This document shows positions 1 through 11,100 of a stretch of 30,244 nt of DNA, one piece after another. A program made the position numbers and the translations under genes. The notes below the pieces were generated by a model. The model did not search any database. It saw nothing but the letters and a program-made list of their open reading frames with translations, and was not told the DNA's origin. Each line of letters opens with the position of its first letter. Positions within the stretch are counted from its first letter, which is position 1. Origin of the DNA: Saccoglossus kowalevskii (taxonomy: Eukaryota > Hemichordata > Enteropneusta > Harrimaniidae); assembly GCF_000003605.2 (NCBI RefSeq), contig NW_003144293.1:38960-69203 (forward strand), read 5' to 3'.

Positions 1-1377
1 ATCTATTTCTTTCAAAAGTGTTGCGCCAGGTTAATGTTGTCGGCGTTTCTCTTTAAACCTAGTCATTTTTTTCATGGACGAGGACAGTTTTTCCAAAAAA
101 AAAAAACTGAGGTTAAGTGGCTTTCGTCCACTGATGTCGCACTTTCGGATCGATTAGAAACGTGTGAATACTTACACTATGACTATACGTTTCACTGCAA
201 CTGCCCATAACACAACATCTAAAAACTCTCTCTCAAAAAAAAATAAATATAATAGACAAAAAAAAAAGAAAAAAAAAACGCCGACCGAAAAATGTACCGT
301 ATATCGTTTAAAAGTATACTGAATGACCAGTGTTAATTATTACGGCTCAGAGGTATGACTTCCTCTCACATTTTGGCATTTGGTGGCGCACTTTCGGCGA
401 GAGTCGGAAATCCAGAAACAGTCGACCGTTTCAGGATAGGTGGGCATGGCTACAACACGAGAAATATCCCAAATTTACTTGGATATGAGTAATCATTTTC
501 AGCAAAAAAATCAATATTTGCCCATTTCAGCGGGACACAGATCTAAAATGGGAAACGTGAAGGTGGGCATTGCACAGGCACTTTAAACATGCTAATTCTA
601 AAAGATGATAGCTCATATTGAATTAGTGAAACTATCATAAACAAAACTTAATATTTAGGAAAACAATTTGTAGCTGTGAAAATGTTACTGTGGTTCTTAT
701 AAGAGACCAATGTGCTCTGATTACAGCAAGTCTCAAATATATTGGGGCAGTCAGTTTGCAAACTCTCCAGCAAATTGGCTAACTGCTTTGGGTTTTGACC
801 GAACAGGTGCCTGTTGAATCTCGCTGGTGCTGATTTATAGGAGACATAGAATGCATTTACGTAGCCTGTCTCCTTTCATAGATGATTTGCTGTATTATGC
901 GAGACGTGATAATGTAAAAATAGTTTACTATTACCAAATTTGTAGCCAAGTGTGACTAACCTGTTTTTCAATTTCCTACAAATCAGGAGGGAAATAACAA
1001 ACGATTCATTGAGGTAAAATTCTAACCCCACTAAAATTCAACCACATTCATTGTTTTTGCATAGAAAATCCCTTGCGTACGAACACCTCATTTAACAAAA
1101 AACATTGAACACTTTCCCGCTGGTTAGCTCTTGAAAGTGTGACGGCCGTCCCTTCACAGTTTTCATAATGGGGCTGAAAAGAGGCGATTTCGCTCAGCGT
1201 AGGAACTTTCCAGCAAGTCGTTAAAATTTAGTTGTTTTTCAGTGTAACCCTAGCTGTCAAACCCCCCTCTTTACAAGGCCTGGGGTGTAGGACAATACAT
1301 TGTATAAAATACGGGGCGTCCATTTTATACTTTCAATCTTAGAATGTTCAAATAATTTGAAAAAAACAAAACGGAAT

Positions 1378-1569
1378 GAGTTCCTTAAGGCCTCCCACCC
1401 CTAAACTAAACCCTAACACTCCCCAAGCCCCCAATGTAACTGTATATGCCTCCCCAGATAACTATACGTGGCATTTAGAAGGGCATATACAATTATAATT
1501 GGGGAGTGGTGCTGGCGGGGCAAAGTTAGGATTAGAGTTATGTTTGTTAGTTGTGGGGCCCTGAGAAAC
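1378..1569. repeat. Foldback (inverted-repeat) element, copy 1
   Basis: The left arm begins GAGTTCCTTAAGGCCTCCCA and runs into TAAACCCTAACAC. The right arm carries GTTAGGATTAGAGTTATG and then GTGGGGCCCTGAGAAAC, which is an imperfect reverse complement of the left arm. The same arm sequences occur at 26525-26813, so this is a dispersed family and not a chance palindrome. There is no coding capacity, so it is probably a non-autonomous DNA element. Boundaries are approximate and no clear target duplication was identified. Confidence 0.5.
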
Positions 1570-1836
1570 ACTTACGAGGTAATACAAATGGTTTACCAGA
1601 TCATTAATTTATATTCCACTAAATAAAATTATTGTATGACCCCTACTGTAATATTATAGATTCATCGGCGTTTTTCTAGTATTACATGTTTTTTACCTTC
1701 AATTGCCAGACTTGCTTGCTGTTTCCACGACTAAACTTCTTGGAACATCTAATGTATTCTGTGATGCTATTGGTCAGAATGAGTTTGATTGACACTTACA
1801 AAAATGTATACTACATGTGTACCTGTAGTATTCAAT

Positions 1837-2029
1837 TACTGTAAAATACTTTATATTTGCTTGGAATTAATTTTCGCCGAAGAAATGATTCAGTAAAAAT
1901 AAAATACAGCAAATATACCATTTTTCCTATATTTTACTTGTCAAAAATCATAAATAAATTCCATACAAAACACCCAAAAAGTCTTTTCAGCGAAAATTAA
2001 TTCCAGCTAAAATAAATTATTTTACAGTA
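1837..2029. mobile_element. Palindromic MITE, copy 1 (TA-flanked)
   Basis: A 193-bp element opens with TACTGTAAAATACTTTATAT and closes with the near-complement AATAAATTATTTTACAGTA. Inside are complementary blocks ending in TTAATTTTCGC and GCGAAAATTAA. The whole element therefore folds into a long imperfect hairpin. Both ends carry TA, consistent with the TA target duplication of Tc1/mariner-related MITEs. Related copies lie at 4037-4249 and 9760-9972. There is no open reading frame, so it depends on a transposase encoded elsewhere. The superfamily assignment is an inference. Confidence 0.75.
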
Positions 2030-2129
2030 CATGCATACCTGTATATACCCGGTAGATATAAAAGTTGTAGACTCATTACACGGTACCAATATACATCTTA
2101 TAGTTTATCGTTTCTTCTGTATCTGTTAG

Positions 2130-5100
2130 GCAGCAGGTTGTTATATTGACTTTATACAATCTTGGTTTGAGGAGTAGTGGAAGGATGGGATACTTTCGGT
2201 GGAAAGAGGATATTTGTTCTTTTATTGATAAAAACTGGCATACATTTTTTGGTGCTAGGTAAGTATAGTTAAAAGCCCAATATTCAATCTCCTGGATCTC
2301 TTTTAAATTTGAATTGTTCCTGAATTATAGCAACAACAAATGCCACAACAACAGCAAATGTCACATGTGTTTTATGAATCTACAAAACTTGTGCACTCAT
2401 ATATTGCTTTTTTTTTCTTTTCTCAGACTTGAAGCATTCTGCTTCTGCTAATGTGTCATTGTTGAATCAGGATGCTACAAAGTACATGTACATGTACATT
2501 ATTCAGAGTTAACATACATGGTAGGATCAAAAATCAACATGGCAACTTTGTGAATCCAAAATTTCCTCACTTAAAAACTGGTTTGTTTGACATAATTTGC
2601 TTAAAATTTATGAACTGACAGAACCCACTATTGCCTTTTGCAAAAAATAAAAAGGATATAGTGAAATATAGTGCACAAAATAAAATTTTCTGCTCTTCAG
2701 TGTTGGATTTTACAGGGATGTTGAGCTGCCATGTTTTGTTTAACTGAATAGTGGAAATGTAGTAAAGTGACAGCTTTTACATTAAAAAGAAATTTATAAT
2801 TAAAAACTTGTGTTTTGACCTTTGTGCGTCAGTATCTTAGACTTGCCTGGACCAATCACAATCAAACTTTAGACATACATCACACATAATATGACGGTAT
2901 ACATATGCAGATCACAATCAAGCATTTAAGGATGGATTTTGTGGACATTATGGGACCATGATGCACGTCATTTTATTTTTCAGATTCAAAATGGCTGACT
3001 GGCGACCATTTTGTTTAAATGAATGCGCTTCTAGAGCCATATCTCTGATATGCTTTGACTGATTATGTTCAAATTTTATATATTCGTTTTACATCATGTT
3101 ATAGATGTGTAGATGTATTCAAAATGGCTGACTGGTTGCCATTTTGTTTTAATTAATGCTGTTCCAGAGCAATATTTCTCAATATGGACAAGTACTCATT
3201 TGATGATCAGATACAAGATGTCAATCATTTTAATGTTAAAAATCATCATAATCTAGCATCATCTTCTGGATCCATACTTCTGACATGTTTATGTTCCAAC
3301 TATATTACTATAAACAAAACTATATATCTTAAATTTGGTAACTAATGGGGTCTGTGCCATGCATGGCTTGTTTATTTATACAAGTAATTGACAAGGTTAA
3401 TCACAGTAATGCCTAGCATCATCTTCTGGATCCATACTTCTGACATGTTTATGTTCCAACTATATTACTATAAACAAAACTATATATCTTAAATTTGGTA
3501 ACTAATGGGGTCTGTGCCATGCATGGCTTGTTTATTTATACAAGTAATTGACAAGGTTAATCACAGTAATGCCTTTTTCTTGAAAAATTACGAAAACATG
3601 ATTTGAACACAAAATTTATGGTAAACCCTCTTGTGATGGAAGTGAATAAACTTTTTTCTTTACAAAAAACTTGGAAAGTGTCAATTGAGGGGATTCCTGT
3701 TATTTTTAGCTGCCATAACTAGAGTACAAAATGTTGTAATGATCACATTTTTTATTTTGACACAAATCTATGCAAATTATTTGGATAACTGACATAGCTC
3801 ACACCAAAGCACTTTTTAGAATTTCTAATTAAAGGGCTGTGGTCATTGCACCACATCATGTTTGATATCCACTCATAGCAACATACATGTACAGAACGTG
3901 AGTAAATACATTGTTTGTTTACAAGGAATTCAAATAGTTGCTGCGTGTCGACATTCACCCTTTACATATGGGATGAAGCAATGTTACTGCAATATGCTGT
4001 AGATATGGGACTATATATAAAGTGTCTATATCAGTATACTGTGGAATACTTTATTTTCGCTGGATTTAATTTTCGCTGAAAAGGCTTTTTAGGCATTTTG
4101 TATGGAATTTATTTTCACTGATTTTTGATGAGTTTAATGTGAAATACAGGAAAAAAAAGTATATTCGCTGGATTTTATTTTCACGGAATCATCCCTTCAG
4201 CAAAAATAGCGAAAATAAATTCCAAGCGAAAATAAAGTATTCTACAGTACATTGAAATTGGCTAATGTAACTAACCATTGGTTATTGATACAATTTCAGA
4301 GTGAGAACATCTACTTTTCATGGAACAGTAGCGGGAGTCTTATCAACTGGTAACAAAGTACATTTCAAATCTGGCGCTCATGAATTTGGAGAAGCTGGAT
4401 GGTGGGCCTTGGTAGAAAACAGACCTCCTCTCAAACCTGATACTAACGGTAAGCTGGATGGTGGGCCTTGGTGGAAAACAGACCTCCTCTCAAACCTGAT
4501 GCTAACAGTAAGTTGGATGGTGGGCCTTGGTGGAAAACAGACCTCCTCTCAAACCTGATACTAACGGTAAGTTGCATGGTGGGCCTTGGTGGAAAACAGA
4601 CCTCCTCTCAAACCTGATGCTAACAGTAAGTTGGATGGTGGGCCTTGGTGTAAAACAGACCTCCTCTCAAACCTGATACTAACGGTAAGTTGCATGGTGG
4701 GCCTTGGTGGAAAACAGACCTCCTCTCAAACCTGATGCTAACAGTAAGCTGGATGGTGGGCCTTAGTGGAAAACGGACCTCCTCTCAAACCTGATACTAA
4801 CGGTAAGCTGAATGGTGGGCCTTGGTGGAAAACAGACCTCCTCTCAAACTTGATACTAACGGTAAAGTTGGATGGTGGGCCTTAGTGGAAAACGGACCTC
4901 CTCTCAAACCTGATACTAACAGTAAGCTGGATGGTGGGCCTTAGTGGAAAACGGACCTCCTCTCAAACCTGATACTAACAATATGTTGCATGGTGGGCCT
5001 TGGATCGAAACAGACCTCCTCTCAAACCTGATATCAGTGAATACTAAATACACATACTACTTCCCATTTAAATCTGTAATAATGCAAATCAATATTATTT

Positions 5101-8100
5101 TATGACATAGCACCAACAGGTCACAAAATGTCTGCTTTAAAAAGACAAAGAATTCCATTTGAACCAACAATAAAAGTAGAAGGCTTGCGGACAAGAAAAA
5201 GAGCAACATCAGTTGAATCAGCAATTGAGTTGAAAGAAAAAAGATCAAGAACACAGGTATAAACTTTATTTAACCCCAAATAATAAAAAAAAATAGGCAA
5301 AATATTGCACCAAAAAAAAGTTAAATGATTTTTAATTACGGAGGTTTGGCAATACTTGTTTGTAACTTATAAGTACCAAATAGGATATTATAATTTTGCA
5401 CATTTTTATGTTCTTTGCAATTTCTGTTAATTTTGGACAATACATTGTCATGATTTTTAATTGACTACTGGACTTGCCATGCAGGTCTGCATTATGATAC
5501 CGGTAGGTGATATTAGTCTTATAAAAGGAACCCCATATTTATTTTTCGAGAATTACACATTCCGTCATATTGAAAAAAAAATTTAGTTGATACACTCATT
5601 TAGAGAAAAAATACCATAACTCAAATTTTTATCTTGAAACTTTGATGAGATAATAATTTTATTCCTACTATTTTAGGAAGCCAAGGACATCAGGAAAGCC
5701 AAACAAGTGGAACCAAAGAGACAGGAAGATTCCAAAGAATGTGTCGAGAATTTACAACAACGATCAGGGGTACGCTCAATAAATAATAATGAAGCTTCGA
5801 GCTGATTCAGTGTGCTTACTAGTAAATTATAGTACAGATGTGCACACACATTTCGTAACATAAATATTTGCATATTATTTTGACATGATATCCCTGGACC
5901 TGTTTTCTCTTTACAACCTGTATGTATGTGTGTGTTTGTCTTCTTAGGCATCTACTCCAACAGTTCCTGATTCTCCATCTGTGCTTAGTTTACTTGGAGC
6001 TGAGGACAGTTCAGATTCTATAGTATCCAGTATGCTATCAGAGAGTGACCTCACACCAGAAGGTAAGGAACATGCCACACGATGTCACGAGTCAACTATC
6101 TGTCTGATTCCCAGTAGCAATATTCCTTTGTTGACATACATGTATCTTGAAACAGGCATGATCACATATGCCATACTTGTCCAAACAAGCTACATAATAA
6201 TAATAATGTTTATTCAACATTTGTATCGACAGCATGAAAACAGTAATACATATCTTTGAATTACATTCATCAATTCTTTTCTATATTGTCATAAATCAGG
6301 TACATATATCGTAAGCTAATGAGGTATTTTCCACATTCTTATTTATGTTCATAGTGTATCACCAAAAAGGGAATTGAACCTATAATTCAACCCCCTGAAA
6401 GAAAACTATTCATTAATGATGAAGATTCAACATTGCTTCTCAGTGAGATTTCTAACGTTAAATAAAACTAATTTCTAATATGATTAGATGACCTACAAAG
6501 ATAGAGAAAGTGGTAAATGTCTTCTTTGCCCTGATTGCAGACTCCACAAATTCCATTACCTCTGTAATTTTTCCATCCCATTTTGTTACCTTCAAGATCT
6601 AAAGAGTTTGACCTAATTTTAAAGACAAGGGAGATTCTGTGATGATCATAATGATATATTATGTAATTTTCTTTTTTAATGTTTCTTTTAATCCAACAGT
6701 AGTGTTTTAAAGATTTCATCTTCTCTAAATTTTTTGTAAACATGTTTATTTCATTTTCTTATATATATACTGATTTTGTTAAAACGTCTTATATGTACTT
6801 CTAGATTGAGGACCAGACCACAGTCAGCCAGCATGTTTTTTGTCATCGCATGTCATCACAGATGTTCACCCTTTCAACTTTTGGTTATAGGAAAGATATC
6901 CACTGATTTGCTATATCAAAACTATTTATGATAATTAGTGTTAAAAATTAGCATCAATAATCTAATAGAGTATAAGTAGACAAAAGTTTAGAATTTGTAT
7001 TATGAATATTACAATAAACATGTTGTGAATATTATATTTTCTTTTCTCTTAGCAACATTACCAGCCATTCTGATGACAGGAGATGTTGAACCAGATGATG
7101 ATGACCTTGATCTTGATCTAGGAACAGGCTTAGTGACATCGTCAATTGCTGGGGTAACCACCACTATGTCCTCCACTCTGCAAGATCTGCAAAAAAGAGT
7201 TGACGATGCGAAGGCTGCTGCTACCATGAAGTCAGCCGAGAGAGAAGATATCGTTAAAAATGAGGAAGATGAAGATGATGAAAGTTCTGGTGAGGAAACA
7301 ATTTCTGAAAAAATAGTAGAGAAGAAAAAAGAGCCAAGTAGACCAAGAAGAGTAAAACATTCTGAATTGCCAAGTAAAGAAGAAGTCCCAAGGTAGGAAA
7401 GTTTATTGCACTACTGCACTGTTGTATGAATCTCTTGTGTGTGTCTATAATCACTTGTAATGTTATGCATGTCAATCCAGATTATAATTGGTCAAAGCTT
7501 CACCTTGTAATGTAAAAGTAAAAAAAATCTATAAGTTTACTTTATACATTTCTGGAAGAATAAGAAAAAATATAGAATTTTGATTGGTAAATGCAAATTA
7601 TTTCTGAAAAGTATTTTGCTCTGAATGCAATAATGGGAATAATAGTAATAATAATAATAATAACTTGATTGCATCCCTAGAAATACTTCTAATGTTTCTC
7701 TGTTAATAGCAATAACGATTAGTTGTAATAATGAGTATGTTTAAAAGAGACTTGGTAGTGAACAATAGGTTCTGTTATAATTTACTGAAAAATAAAAATG
7801 AAAATGAAAACCAAGTTATGAAATGAATGCATATACAGTACAAGATTCTATAGCAATGACACAATTTATTATCTCAACATTCTGTATATTGACATTGGGT
7901 TTAAAGCAGACAGGGTACTTACATATGTGAGAAATGACAGCATTGACACAACCACAGTCACTCAGTCACAGCCCCACTTGTGTCTGTCATATATATTGGG
8001 AAATGTGTGTAGCCTGCTGGACAGACTGAATAGAACAGACCAGAACAGTTTTATTTTTTGTTTAGTTTAATTTAATTTAGTTTTATTTTGATAGAATAGA

Positions 8101-11100
8101 ATAGAAATGGGAAGGGAAGGGAAGGGAAACGGGACGGGAACGGAAACGGAAACGAAAACGGAAACAAGGCTGTCTTTTTACAAATAATGTAATACTTTCC
8201 TCTCCCCTTTCAATTAGGATTTTACCAATGAGTCTGTACGAGGAAAAGCAGTTGTTGAAGAAATTAGAATCTTGTTCAGATGCGGTTGCAAAAAATCCTC
8301 AAGTGAGAACACTTAGAAGAAAACTACTCATTAGACAGGTATGGAAAGCACATATTTTAAATCTTACAGCGGGTGCAAGATATTTATGTACACCTAACTC
8401 TGTCACCTGGTAGGCAATTACCGAGGGATTTCTCAACATCCCCTGACACATTCCTAGACACTCCAGTGACCATTGTATTAGGGGCGTTTTTGAATAATTG
8501 TATCAACGAGGTTTATTATTTTCAGGAAACGTTCAATGTAGAATTTATTAAATGAACCAGCATATGTACGCATGAAATAATAAATATCAAAAATAAGAAA
8601 AACATGATTGTTTGATAATTGTTTGACTTGACGCTTACATGTTGTAATAGTTGAACCCGTCAGAAACCTTGGGCCGTTGTTTTGACTAACTGCCCTCCTT
8701 TAACTACTTTCTGAATTGTGTGAATCAACAGATTCAGTAATGAAGCTGTCTCAAGTGACATGCCACTTATTTCCTACTTTATAGCCATAATTTGGTGAGC
8801 GATAACTGCCCGAAATGTCATTAAAATTAAGGATTTGATGAGAATAATTGTCATCTCCAATGTATATTTGATATTGTTTGTTTAGGAGAAACGTGCAAGG
8901 GGTTTACCAATATTTGATTTGGATGATTTTATGATGAAGAGTATGCAGAAAGTCTGTAATGTGTCCACAGCTAATAGATCGTACAATATCACGTCTTTGT
9001 TGTCGTCATACAATATCACGTCTTTGAATCCATACAATATCTCAATGAGACATGCCGGGGACTTCAGGGTCCTAGACAGATTTCAGGTATGTGGCCAGGG
9101 TATTCATTTTGTTTGAGACCTCATGGGTCTTAGACAGATTTTAGGTATGTGGCCAGAGTATTCATTTTGTTACTACTGGTGCTACTACTGGTAAAAAGTG
9201 AAATGTTTTGACTTGATTAGAAACACTTACCTTTTGTCTCTTCATATATCAACTGATTTAGTTTTCACCCCAATGTCTTCTCAAGCATGACACTTTTATG
9301 AAAATTTTTGAACTTTGTAGAAATCTTCAAATCAAAGCTTCATACCCAAAATTTGAGAAATATTAAAATTGATAATTCCACAAAAAACAGGGATTTAGAA
9401 ATGCACCTCTGTGTGTAAATCTCAAATATATTTAGACCAGTTATGTTCAAATTTTTCACTCACATCATAGAATATGTCACCTTTATGTGTTCATTTCACA
9501 GTCCAATTCAGGATACCGAATGATTAAAAATGCATGAAAATCAAGCAATTCTTTCATTCTGGAACCAGATCATGGTCTAACCAGATGGATGGATTTCATT
9601 CAAATGTAATACATATCAGTGGATTGTTGTCAAGAATTGCTTAAAATGCACCATGGTGCATATTTGTGATAATATCTTGCACATAGCTGGTCAATGTATT
9701 TAGTTATGCATTTACTGAATTTAATTTGAGCTCAGTATCACGTACATCATATTGGTAAATACTGTCGAATACTTTATTTTCGCTTGGAACTAATTTTAGC
9801 TATTTTTGTTGAAGGGAATGATTCAGTGAAAATAAAATCTTGCGAATATACCTTTTTTCCTATAGTTTACATTCAACTCGTCAGAAATCGGTGAAAATAA
9901 ATACCCTACAAAATACCCAAAAAGTTTTTTCAGCGAAAATTAATTCCAGCTAAAATAAAGTATTTTACAGTATGAACATTTGTAAAAAAAACCCAGCTCA
10001 TATGCTTCTTTAAAATATTTTTTGCAGGTTTCACAGCACACAGTGAAAGCGCATCAAGTACATTATTCATCTTTCAGGGCCAGGCTCATAGGAAGCGAAG
10101 TGGAGTCTAATTTGCAAAGTATATGTAGTCCATATACAGCCAGGTAACATGTAATATGAAGTTGTTTTAAGATCATATATGTCTGACAGCAGGTATTTGC
10201 TTGAGGTGTCATAGTATTTTGAAAATAATATACGTTTATACCATACATTTGTTTCTATATCATGGATTTAGTCAATAGTGGTTTTCAGCACAGATATCCA
10301 TGTACAATAATATGTACACACATTTGATCAGTACTTCTAGAAAGCTTATCTTGTGATTATTTCACAATTCACGTGATTTCAAATTATGTTTTTATAGAAT
10401 TCATGTATGTCATAACAGATTAAACCATTATCTTATAAATCATTGAATATATGTGGATAGATACAATGATTTTTTTGTATATTGAAACGATGTAATGCTC
10501 ACACACCCCTCACTCCCATACATGTATAACTATAATGTGTGACTCTTCATTATTCAGAGTATTAAAACCGTTTATAAGAAGAGATTTTGAGTCCAGACCA
10601 TTGAAAATGGTGTTAATGCAGGAAATCTGGAACTACAGAACCAGGATTGAACCTGGATATGATCTACCGTCACCGGCACCCATCGACTATTGTTACGTTA
10701 GACCACATCATGTACCATCAGTTAATGTAATGTGCAGGGAATTCTTCTGGCCCGGTATTGACTGTAAGTGAACTGTGATTTTATTCTGCTATGAGATTCT
10801 CTGCCTGATATTCTAGGGAAACAGAATATTTATTAACTTTATCTTCGCAACCTTATTGCATGTCTGTTTTACTTTAGTATCACAAACCATGGAGGAAAAC
10901 GCGAATTAGACGCAATTTTCTTTCATACAAAAATTTCATTGCGTTAAAATTCCCCGTCCCACAATATGTTTACTTGATAACTTGTTGTTTGTTGCTAGAT
11001 TAACGAGCAAACATTATAATCACTGAGTAAACGGCGGAAGTGATCATGGAACCTTTGATCTTAAACCAGTTGTGACTGTTTATACCTCCATGCACAAACA

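Larger units (their letters stand above)
1..2129. other. Non-coding DNA upstream of the first visible KAT14 exon
   Basis: No exon, RNA gene or long open frame was recognised here. The acceptor at 2128-2129 shows that its right end is a KAT14 intron. I looked for the cysteine-rich N-terminal exon expected for KAT14 and did not find it, so that exon is probably left of the window. The stretch holds short A-runs (about 98-108, 236-280), one foldback element (about 1378-1569) and one palindromic MITE (1837-2029), both listed separately. Confidence 0.6.
2259..4299 (+). other. KAT14 intron between visible exons 1 and 2
   Basis: The intron starts GTAAGTATAG after an AG-ending exon and ends at the acceptor CAATTTCAG, joining an arginine codon across the junction. 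It contains a two-unit diverged repeat (about 2984-3190), a perfect 160-bp tandem duplication (3253-3572) and a palindromic MITE (4037-4249) that ends 50 bp before the acceptor. No further exon was recognised. Confidence 0.8.

Noticed and set aside
1..2129. Possible N-terminal KAT14 exon with its zinc-binding cysteines, or a PET117 gene (adjacent to KAT14 in vertebrates)
   Set aside because: I read this stretch in all forward frames for C-x2-C pairs and for a Met-rich mitochondrial leader and found nothing convincing; both are more likely left of the window.
4301..4558. 85-codon open frame starting in the KAT14 exon
   Set aside because: It is KAT14 exon 2 read through its donor into the 59-bp array; the residues after TNG are repeat translation in shifting frames.
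4390..5035. CRISPR-like regular repeat array
   Set aside because: Units are head-to-tail with no spacers, the first unit is coding exon DNA, and the genome is eukaryotic.
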